DNA of 64,000 bases from Nitrobacteraceae bacterium AZCC 2146 (GCA_036924855.1 JBAGRP010000001.1:806001-870000), one strand, 5' to 3'; shown: positions 1 to 8,214, counted from the stretch's first letter. Notes: generated by a model not told the origin, from the letters alone. Made by a program: numbers and translations.

Positions 1-53
1 CTGATAGAGCGACGGCAGTCGGAGCCGTTTCAAGCCATTCCGGTACGTGTGGT

Positions 54-67
54 GCTCGCAATGACGG
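54..67. repeat. Half-copy of a dispersed palindromic repeat
   Basis: The 14 bases GCTCGCAATGACGG recur exactly in the right arm of the larger palindrome at 30003-30084. The copy here sits just downstream of the dctM stop and lacks the matching left arm. It is probably a truncated member of a dispersed intergenic repeat family. Confidence 0.5.
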
Positions 68-81
68 CGAGGTGGCCTGTC

Positions 82-1440
82 TTACCGCCCCCCGTCCGGT
101 CCCATCACCAGATCCGGTAGCCAGGTCGAGATTTCCGGCACAAAGCACAGCAGCACCACCGCGAACATCATCAGCAGCACGAAGGGCAGCGTGCCCCAGA
201 TCACGTCGCTGAGCGGGATATCCGGCGCGACGTTGCGGATGACAAAAATGTTCAAGCCGACCGGCGGATGGATCAGGCCCATCTCCATGACGATGGTCAT
301 GATGATGCCGAACCAGATGATGTCGAAGCCGGCGGCACGCAGTGGCGGCAGCACGATCGGCGCGGTCATCAGGATGATCGACACCGGCGGCAGGAAGAAT
401 CCGAGCATCACCACCATTACCAGGATTGCCGCCAGCAATTCCCAGCGTGGCAGATGCATCGCGACGATGGACTCCGCCACCGATTGCGAGATGTGCAGGT
501 AGCTCATCACGTAGGAATACAGCAGCGACATGCCGATGATCATCATCAGCATGGTGGATTCCCTGATCGTCGATTTCAGGATCGGAGCGAGATCGCGCGG
601 CCGCCACACGCCGTAGATCGCAGCAATCAAGGCCAGCGCCAGCAGGCCGCCGAGCCCGGCGGTTTCCGACGGCGTCGAATAGCCGCCATACAGCGCGATC
701 ATCACGCCAGTGAGCAGGATGATGAACGGCAGCACCCGGGGCAGCGCGCTGAAGCGCTCGGCCATGGTAAAGTCGTCGCGGTGCAGGATCGGCGAGGTCT
801 CGCCGGTTTGCGTATAGGCGGCGTGGGCCGTGGCGTATTCCTTGCGGAAGCGGATCACTGCATAGACGCCGAACAGCGACACCAGCAGCAGGCCCGGGCC
901 GATGCCGGCCAGGAACAGCCGGCCGAGCGATTTTTCCGCGGCGACCGCGAACAGGATCATGGTGATCGACGGCGGCAGCAGGATGCCCAGCGTGCCGCCA
1001 GCGGCGATGATGCCGGCGGCAAAACCGCCGGAATAACCGCGCTTGCGCATCTCGGGAATTCCGGCTGAGCCGATCGCCGAGCAGGTCGCGGGCGACGAGC
1101 CCGCCATCGCTGCAAACAGCGCGCAGGCAAAGACGTTGGCGACGCCGAGCCCGCCGGGGATGCGATGCAGCCAGGCATGCAGCGCCGAATAGAGATCCTG
1201 GCCGGCGCGGGACTTGCCGATCGCCGCCCCCTTGAGGATGAACAGCGGGATCGACAGCAGCGTGATCGAGGCCATCTCCTCGTAGACGTTCTGCGTCACC
1301 GTATCGAGCGAGGCCGACGGCATGTAGATTGCCATGAACACCACGGCGACAGAGCCCAATGCGAAGGCGATCGGCATTCCCGAAAACATCGCGACGAGAG
1401 TGGCCAGGCCGTAGCTAATTCCAATTCCAAGAACGGTCAC
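82..1440 (-). CDS. dctM: TRAP transporter large permease (DctM)
   Basis: About 452 residues of near-continuous hydrophobic helices. This is the normal size for the DctM subunit of a tripartite ATP-independent periplasmic transporter, which carries the ion-coupled translocation path for an organic acid in the inner membrane. Gly/Pro-rich segments such as GGTLGILLPPSITMILF (around residues 150-170) are characteristic of the family. I chose the GTG at 1440 because it overlaps the dctQ stop as GTGA, a translational-coupling arrangement. A longer frame upstream only reads through dctQ. It is the last gene of a dctP-dctQ-dctM operon. The substrate cannot be read from sequence. Confidence 0.93.
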   Translation of the reverse strand: MTVLGIGISYGLATLVAMFSGMPIAFALGSVAVVFMAIYMPSASLDTVTQNVYEEMASITLLSIPLFILKGAAIGKSRAGQDLYSALHAWLHRIPGGLGVANVFACALFAAMAGSSPATCSAIGSAGIPEMRKRGYSGGFAAGIIAAGGTLGILLPPSITMILFAVAAEKSLGRLFLAGIGPGLLLVSLFGVYAVIRFRKEYATAHAAYTQTGETSPILHRDDFTMAERFSALPRVLPFIILLTGVMIALYGGYSTPSETAGLGGLLALALIAAIYGVWRPRDLAPILKSTIRESTMLMMIIGMSLLYSYVMSYLHISQSVAESIVAMHLPRWELLAAILVMVVMLGFFLPPVSIILMTAPIVLPPLRAAGFDIIWFGIIMTIVMEMGLIHPPVGLNIFVIRNVAPDIPLSDVIWGTLPFVLLMMFAVVLLCFVPEISTWLPDLVMGPDGGR

Positions 1441-1988
1441 GGGCGCGCCTTCCGGCTTAGCGGGATCAATATCTGCAGCAGGATCTGCACGCACAGCAGC
1501 GTCATGCCGGCCGCCATCAAGGCGTAGGGAATTGCCAAAGGCGGCGACCACATCGAATTGGATACCTGGCCATCGACCCAGGCCTCATGGGTCAGTGTCC
1601 AGGATTTCCAGGCGAAGAAGGTGCAGAACACGAAGCTGGCGACATCGACCAGCCAGAGCCGGATGCTGTTCACCATCGGCGACAGCAGCCCGACGAAGGC
1701 CTCGATGCCGATATGGCCGCGCTGGCCCTGCACATAGGCCGCGGTCATGAAGGTGGCGCCGACCAGCAGGAACACCGCAGCCTCGTCCTGCCAGTAGGTG
1801 GCGCTGTGGAAGATGCTGCGCGTCGCCACGCTGTAGCTGAGGATCACGCAGGCCGCGATCAGCGCGATCGCGGAAAGCACCACGATGACATTGTTGCAGA
1901 AGGCCAGCACGCGTTCGAGCGCCGCCACGAGCGGATGGCTCGCGGCGACGGTGGGGTGATCGAGCTGATCCAAAACCGGACCATGCAT
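1437..1988 (-). CDS. dctQ: TRAP transporter small permease (DctQ)
   Basis: About 183 residues with four hydrophobic helices, matching the four-TM DctQ subunit that pairs with DctM in the inner membrane. Family features include a Trp/Glu-rich stretch (TYWQDEAAVFLLVGATF) between helices. The ATG at 1988 shares its A with the TGA stop of dctP (TGATG), so start and coupling agree; the longer frame upstream lies inside dctP. It sits between the binding protein and large permease genes and is translated with them. Confidence 0.9.
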   Translation of the reverse strand: MHGPVLDQLDHPTVAASHPLVAALERVLAFCNNVIVVLSAIALIAACVILSYSVATRSIFHSATYWQDEAAVFLLVGATFMTAAYVQGQRGHIGIEAFVGLLSPMVNSIRLWLVDVASFVFCTFFAWKSWTLTHEAWVDGQVSNSMWSPPLAIPYALMAAGMTLLCVQILLQILIPLSRKARP

Positions 1989-3010
1989 CAGGCGGCAACG
2001 TCGCTGGCGAGCTTCAACAGGTTGGCCGCCAGCGGCGTCTTGGCGCTGTAGTCCTTCCACGCGGTGTCGCGGGCGATGTCGCGCCACTTGCCGACGGTGG
2101 CGGCATCCAGCACGCTGACCTTGGCGCCGGCCTTCTCATAGACCTTGGCGACTTCGACGTCGTCCTCCTGCGCGCCCTTCTTGCCGAAGGCTTCCATCTC
2201 GGTACCGACCGACATGAGGATGTCCTGATGGTTCTTCGGCAACTTGTCGAAGATCGCCTTCGACATCATCAGCGGCTCCAGCATGAACCAGTAGGAGGCG
2301 CCGGCGCCGGACGTCAGATGCTTGGCGACTTCCTCGAGCCGGAACGAGATCAGGCTGGTGGAGGAGGTGATGCCGGCATCGCAGGCACCAGTCTGCATCG
2401 CCGCATAGATTTCGTTGGAAGGTATCGACAGCACTGCGGCACCCGCGGTCTGCAGCACCATGTCCATTTCACGCGAGCCGCCGCGGACCTTGAGGCCCTT
2501 GGCATCTTCGGGGGCGACCAGCGCGCGGGTGCGGCTGGCGACGCCGCCAGCCTGCCAGACCCAGGTCAGCAAGATGATGCCCTTGTCGGCGAGGAAGTCG
2601 GTCAAGGCCTTGCCGACCGGTTGGTCTTTCCAGCGCAGGCCCTGATCATAGGTCGAGACCAGGCCTGGCATCAGGCCGATATTGGTCTCCGGCAATTCGC
2701 CGCCGGCGTAGGGCATCGGATACAGGCTGATATCGAGCGCGCCTTTGCGCATCGCAGAGAACTGCGCGTTGGTCTTGATCAGCGACGAGTTCGGATAGAT
2801 GTCGGCGACAAGGTCGCCGCCGCTGCGCTTGGCGATTTCGGCGGCGAACACGCGGGTCAGCCGGTCGCGGAAATCGCCCTTGTCGATGGTGCCGCCGGGA
2901 AACTGATGCGAAATCTTCAGCGTGGTCGCGGCGTGCGCGGTACCGGTGCCGAGGCGCAAAATGGCAGGGGCGGCGAGCGCCGAGGCGAGGACGTGGCGAC
3001 GTGTCAGCAT
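1988..3010 (-). CDS. dctP: TRAP transporter substrate-binding protein (DctP)
   Basis: About 340 residues, the usual size of a DctP-family periplasmic binding protein. The N-terminus MLTRRHVLASALAAPAIL carries an RR pair before a hydrophobic stretch and an Ala-rich cleavage region (Tat- or Sec-type signal). The mature part starts TTLKISHQFP and contains VRGGSREMDMVL, the region where the family places its carboxylate-binding arginine. The ATG at 3010 has a GGGAG ribosome site a few bases upstream, so the 20 extra upstream codons are rejected. First gene of dctPQM, transcribed away from the MxKDx gene. Ligand unknown; organic or keto acids are typical. Confidence 0.92.
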   Translation of the reverse strand: MLTRRHVLASALAAPAILRLGTGTAHAATTLKISHQFPGGTIDKGDFRDRLTRVFAAEIAKRSGGDLVADIYPNSSLIKTNAQFSAMRKGALDISLYPMPYAGGELPETNIGLMPGLVSTYDQGLRWKDQPVGKALTDFLADKGIILLTWVWQAGGVASRTRALVAPEDAKGLKVRGGSREMDMVLQTAGAAVLSIPSNEIYAAMQTGACDAGITSSTSLISFRLEEVAKHLTSGAGASYWFMLEPLMMSKAIFDKLPKNHQDILMSVGTEMEAFGKKGAQEDDVEVAKVYEKAGAKVSVLDAATVGKWRDIARDTAWKDYSAKTPLAANLLKLASDVAA

Positions 3011-3344
3011 GGATAACTCCCTGAAGCGTTTCTTGCTTGTACTCATGGGGGGCAGGCGTTGAACCGCCACCTTAGTCGTATCCGCAGTGATCTGCTCTAG
3101 TCTGATCGTTTATGCAATGCACATCCGGGCGATGCTGCATCGCACGCACAACGCTATCGCTGCCACATCACCTAGCACATCTTTTGGGTGATACTTCGCG
3201 GCAAACCGGCCCGCGCTGAAAAGTCGCTGCAGGTAAATTTTGACAGGTAAATTTTGCGACCGCCGTAACAAATCCGGTTCTGGAGCCGTCTTGTTGGATG
3301 CGACACACGTCGCGTTTCAGAACCGGTTCAAAGGACGATAGCTC
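3011..3344. promoter_or_regulatory. Divergent intergenic region (dctP / MxKDx gene)
   Basis: No gene is seen in these 334 bases. They separate two divergent genes and hold several repeated elements. A 14-bp direct repeat (CAGGTAAATTTTG twice, 3230-3257) is followed by GTAAC at 3264-3268 and CGTC at 3287-3290, which loosely resembles an ECF-sigma promoter, though the 18-base gap is longer than usual. CCGGTTCT at 3274-3281 is the inverse of AGAACCGG at 3319-3326, and GAACCGGTTC at 3320-3329 is a perfect palindrome 15 bases before the small gene's ATG. These could be regulator sites; none is proven. Confidence 0.35.
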
Positions 3345-3581
3345 ATGACCATCACCACCAGGATCGCGCTCGGCGTGTCTGCCGCTGCCCTCTCGCTCAG
3401 CGTGGCTTTCGCGCCGGCCTTTGCCATGGATGACATGAAGAAGGACGACGGCATGAAGAAGGACAGCATGATGAAAAAGGATGACGGCATGAAAAAGGGC
3501 GCGATGTCCCATGACGGCATGAAGAAAGACGATGGCATGAAGAAAGACGGGATGATGAAGAAGGACGAGATGAAGAAGTAA
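3345..3581 (+). CDS. Small secreted pentapeptide MxKDx-repeat protein
   Basis: 78 residues. A clear Sec signal peptide (about residues 1-27, ending AFAPAFA) is followed by almost nothing but repeats of M-K-K-D-D/G: Met, Lys and Asp make up nearly the whole mature chain. This matches the family called pentapeptide MxKDx repeat protein. Function is unknown; the Met and Asp content suggests metal binding or a methionine oxidant sink in the periplasm, but that is inference. An AAAGGA ribosome site lies upstream of the ATG. It stands alone, divergent from dctP, with palindromic elements just upstream. Confidence 0.85.
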   Translation: MTITTRIALGVSAAALSLSVAFAPAFAMDDMKKDDGMKKDSMMKKDDGMKKGAMSHDGMKKDDGMKKDGMMKKDEMKK

Positions 3582-3615
3582 TTCTTTTCATCCACGTCAT
3601 CCGCGTGGCTGCAGC

Positions 3616-3639
3616 AGGCTCGCCGTCAAAGGCGGGCCT
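3616..3639. terminator. Possible hairpin between convergent genes
   Basis: AGGCTCGCC and GGCGGGCCT form a nine-pair stem with one G-T pair around a GTCAAA loop, between the MxKDx gene and the convergent DUF6481-like gene. There is no run of T on either side, so it may be only a structured spacer. Confidence 0.3.
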
Positions 3640-3655
3640 GCGCTCGTCGTGGTCT

Positions 3656-3691
3656 GCTACTTGCGCTACTTGCGCTACTTGCGCTTCTTGC
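3656..3691 (-). repeat. Four tandem 9-bp units spanning a stop codon
   Basis: On the + strand GCTACTTGC occurs three times in a row (3656-3664, 3665-3673, 3674-3682), followed by GCTTCTTGC. Read on the coding strand this is a Lys/Arg codon unit whose A-to-T variant makes TAG, so the stop of the gene ending at 3675 lies inside the repeat and the next units repeat the stop in frame. Confidence 0.75.
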
Positions 3692-4019
3692 GGGCGGCGT
3701 AGCGGGCGTCGCGGGCGGCCTTCTGTTCGGCCTCCAGCGCCAGCTGGGCGGCGGCGGCCTCTTCCTTCTCGCGGGCGAGCTTGGCGGCGGCCTCGGCGGC
3801 TTCCTCGGCTTCGCGTAGTTTCTGCGCGGCCTTCTCGGCATCGCGGACCAGCTTGGCCTGGGCCCGCGCCGCGGCCTGGGCTTCGCGCTCGGCGGCGCGC
3901 GCTTTCACGGCAGGATCATCGGGGCCCGGCTGCGACTTGAACTTGGTCAGAATGTTCTTCCTGGCTTCCATGGCCGCCTTCTGGCGATCTGCGAAGCTGG
4001 GTTCCTTGAATCCGCTCAT
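3675..4019 (-). CDS. DUF6481-like coiled-coil protein
   Basis: 114 residues: MSGFKEPSFADRQKAAMEAR, then a long Ala/Glu/Lys/Arg helix (about residues 35-110) with strong coiled-coil character and a basic RKKRK tail. This resembles the small DUF6481 proteins common in Bradyrhizobium and relatives; function unknown. The start at 4019 is chosen because family members begin MxGFKEPSF; 24 further upstream codons are in frame but unlike the family. The stop codon lies in a 9-bp tandem repeat, so the C-terminal length probably changes by repeat expansion. It is convergent with the MxKDx gene. Confidence 0.7.
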   Translation of the reverse strand: MSGFKEPSFADRQKAAMEARKNILTKFKSQPGPDDPAVKARAAEREAQAAARAQAKLVRDAEKAAQKLREAEEAAEAAAKLAREKEEAAAAQLALEAEQKAARDARYAARKKRK

Positions 4020-4143
4020 GAACGAGGCCTTGTCGCTTTCTTCGTTTGGGGTGGGCGTGCTGCGGGGGCGGCCAGCCCACAGGTCAAACACCGGGCGCGG
4101 CCGAAACTCCGCTGCGGTTTACAGCCGTAAGCGCCGCAACGCA

Positions 4144-4491
4144 TCAACTATCTGCGATTTTCCGCAAGGTTGCGCGAAAACTGACGCTGCGGCTGCCAAC
4201 CAGCGAGGTGCCGAACACCTCGGAGGTCCCGTCGTGGTAGGTGCCGGAAAACCCCGTTGTCACCTCCCGGCCGCCAAAAACCGGGCGGGCGGTCTGGTCG
4301 TGGTAGGGAGTGTGCTGGCGGGTCAGCAATTCGCCCTTCCAGCTGCTGTCCCGGACCGTATAGGCGCCCTGGGACCAGAAATAGGGGTCGCCGCCGAGCA
4401 GCAGGCCGTCGCGCAGGATGATCACGCCGGAGGCACGGCCTTTGACGCCGTCCAGCATCTGGATGTGAATGGAATACAGCCCGTTCTTCAT
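4144..4491 (-). CDS. GrlR-like regulatory protein
   Basis: 115 residues beginning MKNGLYSIHIQML, with the pattern of short beta strands seen in GrlR: a 'small molecule-like' barrel with G(G)D-(Y/F)-W-G-Y repeats, here LLLGGDPYFWSQGAYTV and later FSGTYHDGTSEVFGTSL. GrlR is known as the partner and repressor of the GrlA type III secretion activator in enteropathogens; relatives in rhizobia lack that context, and no secretion genes occur here, so a role in secretion should not be assumed. The start at 4491 matches the family N-terminus; upstream codons in frame are low-complexity. No obvious operon partner. Confidence 0.6.
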   Translation of the reverse strand: MKNGLYSIHIQMLDGVKGRASGVIILRDGLLLGGDPYFWSQGAYTVRDSSWKGELLTRQHTPYHDQTARPVFGGREVTTGFSGTYHDGTSEVFGTSLVGSRSVSFRATLRKIADS

Positions 4492-4797
4492 GCCGCCGCC
4501 GATCGGCCGCGATCTTACCGGCGTCGACCTCGCAGCCAAGCGGGAATTGCGATCCCATCGATTCGGGCACCATGCGGAAGTGGAACTTTGATGGGGTGAT
4601 CCGCCTATATCCCGAGAAGCCGGGCTTGCAGTTCGCCGCGAGGGCAATTGCTTAACCTTTGCTGCGGCGACAAAACCCGCCCCCTGTTCGTTCCCCGGAG
4701 AACAAAACGGCATTTGTGAACCTTGCCCGCTCCCGGGCCGACGGATCAGGAACTTTCCGTGCGAGGCGGAGTTTCAAGTCGGAAGCGGGAGTTCTCC

Positions 4798-4977
4798 ATG
4801 CAAGCAGTCGTCGATCGCGTCATCCGTTCGTTTACGACGAAACATCCCGTCGCGCTTCGGGATCCAATGTCCGATGCGGAGTCCAAGACTGTGTGCGATA
4901 ACGCGACCGAGTTCGCTACGCAGTTGCTCGACAACTACAAGGACCAGCTCGCCCAGCGCGTCCCGAAGCCGGACTGA
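4798..4977 (+). CDS. Small hypothetical protein
   Basis: 59 residues (MQAVVDRVIRSFTTKHP...), soluble and mixed-charge, with no signal peptide, membrane helix or motif I recognise. A GGGAG ribosome site precedes the ATG at 4798; a longer frame exists from 4723 but has no such site. It is followed after about 95 bases by the FKBP gene on the same strand. Codon usage is like its neighbours, so it is probably a real small gene. Confidence 0.55.
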   Translation: MQAVVDRVIRSFTTKHPVALRDPMSDAESKTVCDNATEFATQLLDNYKDQLAQRVPKPD

Positions 4978-5071
4978 CCGGCCGCCAGCGATCACGGTTC
5001 CGGGACTTGCGTTCCGGCCAGCCCGCGGGGCATAGCTTCGCCCGACGCGGCAATTCAATCCAGGAGACACC

Positions 5072-5539
5072 ATGCGAATTTTTCAGCGAGCGGGCGCCGC
5101 GACGGCGTTTGCGCTGGGTGCGGCATTGCTCTCCTTTGCGTCCGACGCCTCCCGTTCTCCAGCCATGGCGCAAGCCGCAGGAAAAATCATGACCACAGCT
5201 TCAGGCCTCAAGATCGAAGACAGCCAGGTTGGCACCGGCGCCACGCCGACCCGCGGCCAAACCTGCGTGATGCACTACACCGGCTGGCTCTATGAGAACG
5301 GCGTCAAGGGCAAGAAATTTGACTCATCGGTCGATCGCAACGAGCCGTTCGAATTTCCGATCGGTGTGCAGCGGGTGATCAAGGGCTGGGACGAGGGCGT
5401 CTCCACCATGAAGGTCGGCGGCAAGCGCACGCTGATCATTCCGCCGGAGTTGGGCTACGGCGCCCGCGGCGCCGGCGGCGTGATTCCGCCCAACGCGACG
5501 CTCATCTTCGACGTCGAACTGCTTGACGTGAAGGGCTGA
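5072..5539 (+). CDS. Periplasmic FKBP-type peptidyl-prolyl isomerase
   Basis: 155 residues. A signal peptide (about 1-33, MRIFQRAG...ALLSFAS...AMAQA) is followed by one FKBP domain with the family's core signatures: VMHYTGWLYENG, FDSSVDRNEPFEF, VIKGWDEGVSTMKVGGKR and the terminal LIFDVELLDV. It should speed cis-trans isomerisation of X-Pro bonds in envelope proteins during folding. An AGGAG site lies eight bases before the ATG. It runs convergently into the next gene with only about 20 bases between the stops. Single-domain, lacking the N-terminal dimerisation region of FkpA-type proteins. Confidence 0.92.
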   Translation: MRIFQRAGAATAFALGAALLSFASDASRSPAMAQAAGKIMTTASGLKIEDSQVGTGATPTRGQTCVMHYTGWLYENGVKGKKFDSSVDRNEPFEFPIGVQRVIKGWDEGVSTMKVGGKRTLIIPPELGYGARGAGGVIPPNATLIFDVELLDVKG

Positions 5540-5561
5540 GCCACCTGCATCGCCCGGTCGT

Positions 5562-6533
5562 CTACGATTGCGCGATCCGCCGCAGCAGGTTGCGCGAAAA
5601 CTCCTCGCCGGCAAACATGTCGGTGAGGGGCGCGGCCTTGGCGATGAAGGGTGTCTTGTCCGGCTCGACAAACGTCACGCCGCGCTGTTCGATCTCCAGC
5701 CGCGACTGCGCCTCGAAGGCAGACCACAGCGTATTCATATGATGATACGAGGCCCACGCGGCCTCGCGAATGAGGTCGCGCTGCTGCGGCGTCAGGCTTT
5801 CAAGGCGTCCGGCGCCGACCAGCAGCACGTCGGGAATCATGGTGTGCTCGTCGAACGAGTAGTGCGACACCACCTCGGCATGCTTGCCGACGATCAGCGC
5901 CGCCACGCTGTTCTCGGCGCCATCGACAACTCCCGATTTCAGCGCAACGTAGATATTGCTCCAGGCCAGTTCGACGCCCTGGGCGCCGAACAGATGCATC
6001 AGCCGGGCCATGGTTTCCGACGACTGGATCCGGATCTTCAGGCCCTTGAGATCGTCGGGATGGTTGATCGGCTTCTGGCCATAAAAGCTGCGGGCGCCGG
6101 CGTCGTAATAGGTGAGGCCGACGATTCCCGACGCCGTCGTCGATTCCAGAATGTCCCGGCCTACGTCGTTGCTCGTCACCTTCAGCCAGTGCGCCCTGTC
6201 GCGCAGCGTGAACGGCAGATCCAACACCTTGTAGGCCGGATGAAAGCGCTCCAGCAGGCTGGCGCTGACTTTCAGAAAATCCAGCTTGCCGGCCTGCACC
6301 TGCGACAGCAGGTCAACCTCCTGGCCGAGCTGGCCGTCGGCGAACAGCGCAATCTCGATCTCGCCTTGCGATCGCTCGCGGACGATGTCGGCGAAGCGCT
6401 GCATTGAGGGATGGACGGGATGGCTGACGGGCAGCCCGTGGGCCAGCCGCAGCCGGAGCGGCTCGGCGCGCAGCACCGCGGGGCAGGCGAGGGTCAGTCC
6501 CGCAGTCAAAAGAAGGCGGCGCCGAGAAAACAT
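5562..6533 (-). CDS. Orphan TRAP substrate-binding protein (DctP family)
   Basis: About 323 residues. MFSRRRLLLTAGLTLACPAVL is a signal sequence with an Arg cluster; the mature chain begins LRLRLAHGLPVSHPVH and carries the family motif LKGLKIRIQSSETMARLM and the later ELAWSNIYVALKSGVVDGAEN, which is diagnostic of DctP proteins. It binds an organic acid in the periplasm, but no DctQ or DctM gene is adjacent, so it must use permeases encoded elsewhere or act as a sensor ligand. Start: the ATG at 6533 is preferred over an in-frame TTG at 6557. It converges on the FKBP gene. Confidence 0.87.
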   Translation of the reverse strand: MFSRRRLLLTAGLTLACPAVLRAEPLRLRLAHGLPVSHPVHPSMQRFADIVRERSQGEIEIALFADGQLGQEVDLLSQVQAGKLDFLKVSASLLERFHPAYKVLDLPFTLRDRAHWLKVTSNDVGRDILESTTASGIVGLTYYDAGARSFYGQKPINHPDDLKGLKIRIQSSETMARLMHLFGAQGVELAWSNIYVALKSGVVDGAENSVAALIVGKHAEVVSHYSFDEHTMIPDVLLVGAGRLESLTPQQRDLIREAAWASYHHMNTLWSAFEAQSRLEIEQRGVTFVEPDKTPFIAKAAPLTDMFAGEEFSRNLLRRIAQS

Positions 6534-6620
6534 TTGGGGCCTGTGAGTTGGCTTCAAATCGCACGTCAGTATCGGCGCTGCCTGGCGCTGGCAGCCACGA
6601 TACGTGGTTACCGCGGGAGT

Positions 6621-7529
6621 TTAAAGGCTTTGGTTGCGCGGCTGCGGCCGCTCGGCCTGTAGCAGTGCCAGGTAGCGATTCTTGGCATCCGGTGGCACGG
6701 CGTTCCTGGTCGTGAGGTGATGAACACAGTTCAGCGCCAGGTCGAACGAGCCGTAGCCATGATGCGCGATCAGCGCGAGATGCTTGAGCTGTTCGGCATC
6801 CATCGCCTCCGCCTGGATAAAATCCCTGACATAAACGACGTCGCCCTCGACCAGCTGATTGAACGCCGCGCCGGGATCGGGGCCCAGCATCGGCGCGATC
6901 ATCTTCCTGTTGATCGCCGCGAACATGTGCGGAATGAAGCCGAGGCTGCGCAGTTCGAGGTCCACTTCGCCGAACACCGGTTGCTTTTCGTACAGCGGCA
7001 CGAACGAGACTTCGGTTTGAATCGCTACGGCTTTCGCCAGCTGCGCGCGGCCGTTTTTGAACACCGACAGCTCCGAGCCCTGGATGTCGATCTTCAGCAG
7101 ATCGATGGCGTCGATCTCGGCGATGTCATCGAGCCGGCGCGTCGCTAGTTTCATCCGATCGACGACGCGGCCGAGTTCGGAAAAATTCGGAAAATGCGTC
7201 AGCACTTTTGCATTGGGCTGCAGCAGGCTGGCGAAGCCGAGGCCGCGGCAGATATTCAGCGTATGGCTGTCGTCGTCGCCGACGGCATAGGGCAGGTAGG
7301 TTTCCAGATCGCTCTTCGCGGCGTTGAGCCGGGCCAGCGCCTGTGGATGCGGATCGAACCCGGTAACGCGACAGATCCGGCGCTGCAGCATCGCCTTGTA
7401 GGGCGGATCGCCGTCGATCGGATTGGCGCCGATATCGACGACAGCGGTCAACCGGGCCGGCTGCAGCAGCGCGGTCAGTGGGTCATTGGATCGTTGAATC
7501 GCTACATGCCGCATCGCAGCAGATTGCAT
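6621..7529 (-). CDS. FkbM family methyltransferase
   Basis: Up to 302 residues. Motif I of a class I SAM-dependent fold is seen as VVDIGAN (residues 30-36), followed by TGFDPHPQAL. The FkbM signature KIDIQGSEL lies at 146-154, and a strand pair TEVSFVPLYEKQPVF follows, as in glycan- and polyketide-linked FkbM enzymes. They usually O-methylate sugars or secondary metabolites; the target here is unknown. Two ATG starts (7529, 7514) are possible and neither has a clear ribosome site. It is not in an obvious glycan operon; the gene downstream is the orphan TRAP protein. Confidence 0.85.
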   Translation of the reverse strand: MQSAAMRHVAIQRSNDPLTALLQPARLTAVVDIGANPIDGDPPYKAMLQRRICRVTGFDPHPQALARLNAAKSDLETYLPYAVGDDDSHTLNICRGLGFASLLQPNAKVLTHFPNFSELGRVVDRMKLATRRLDDIAEIDAIDLLKIDIQGSELSVFKNGRAQLAKAVAIQTEVSFVPLYEKQPVFGEVDLELRSLGFIPHMFAAINRKMIAPMLGPDPGAAFNQLVEGDVVYVRDFIQAEAMDAEQLKHLALIAHHGYGSFDLALNCVHHLTTRNAVPPDAKNRYLALLQAERPQPRNQSL

Positions 7530-7619
7530 GCTATGCGGCTGTGGCGCTGCGCGTCAGATGGTCGCGGCGATTCGCGGCTGCCGGTAGCATTGAACAGCGC
7601 GTGCAGAAATGGGGATCGC

Positions 7620-7781
7620 TTGAACAACAAACATCACAACGGCGCATCACAGCCCAAGGGCCGCGACTGGCGACGGATCCATCATTCGCCGCTGTTCTGG
7701 ATCGGCGTCGCCCTGTGCCTGGCGGCAATCATGATCTATGTGCTGTCCGACGACCTGTCGTGGCGGCCGGTCACCAAATAA
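7620..7781 (+). CDS. Small single-pass membrane protein
   Basis: 53 residues from a TTG at 7620, with GGGG about five bases upstream as ribosome site. A basic N-terminal part (PKGRDWRRIHHSP) is followed by one membrane helix, FWIGVALCLAAIMIYVLS, and a short tail. The layout fits a one-TM inner-membrane peptide of unknown function. No ATG lies near the helix, so the TTG start is inferred from the ribosome site and the basic-then-hydrophobic order. Confidence 0.55.
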   Translation: MNNKHHNGASQPKGRDWRRIHHSPLFWIGVALCLAAIMIYVLSDDLSWRPVTK

Positions 7782-7796
7782 CAGGGAGGGCGGCGG

Positions 7797-7991
7797 CTAG
7801 AGTTTCTTGATCGCGCGCTTGGCCGCAGTCTCGGCGGCTTCCTCACTGTCGCTATCGTCCTCGGTGACGAAGCCGAGCAGGGTCTTTCCCTTGACCGCCG
7901 AGTTGGCATTGACCTTCGGGCTGATCGACGCCCGCCACAGCCCGGGCCGCCGCTGGAACGTCAGAATTGAAAACAGTGATGCATCGGCCAT
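7797..7991 (-). CDS. Small hypothetical protein
   Basis: 64 residues: MADASLFSILTFQRRPGLWR, then a short basic stretch and an acidic/Ala-rich tail (DDSDSEEAAETAAKRAIKKL). No domain recognised. It ends 15 bases from the convergent small membrane protein gene. The start at 7991 is chosen because upstream residues look non-coding; the ribosome site is weak, so the boundary is uncertain. Confidence 0.45.
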   Translation of the reverse strand: MADASLFSILTFQRRPGLWRASISPKVNANSAVKGKTLLGFVTEDDSDSEEAAETAAKRAIKKL

Positions 7992-8214
7992 GCTTGTCGA
8001 TCTCGATAGAGGCGCCGCACCAGGCTGGTCGAACGCTTTCGCGGGGTGTAACCCGGGGGTGCAGCGGCCGCAATCCTGTTGAAATGACATCATGAATCGA
8101 TCCGGACGGCCGTGGATCGGGGTATCGCTGGTTTTGGGCGTTGCCGCTGGGCCAGCACGATCCCGATCCAGATGTCTGTCCAACCGAAACCGGCGATGGT
8201 ATGTAGGCGCCAAC

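Noticed and set aside
3264..3290. Confident ECF-sigma promoter before the MxKDx gene
   Set aside because: The GTAAC/CGTC pair has an 18-base gap, longer than usual, so it is only noted within the control region.
4148..4573. Alternative 141-codon frame overlapping the GrlR-like gene
   Set aside because: No recognisable fold; the neighbouring frame carries the GrlR-like strands.
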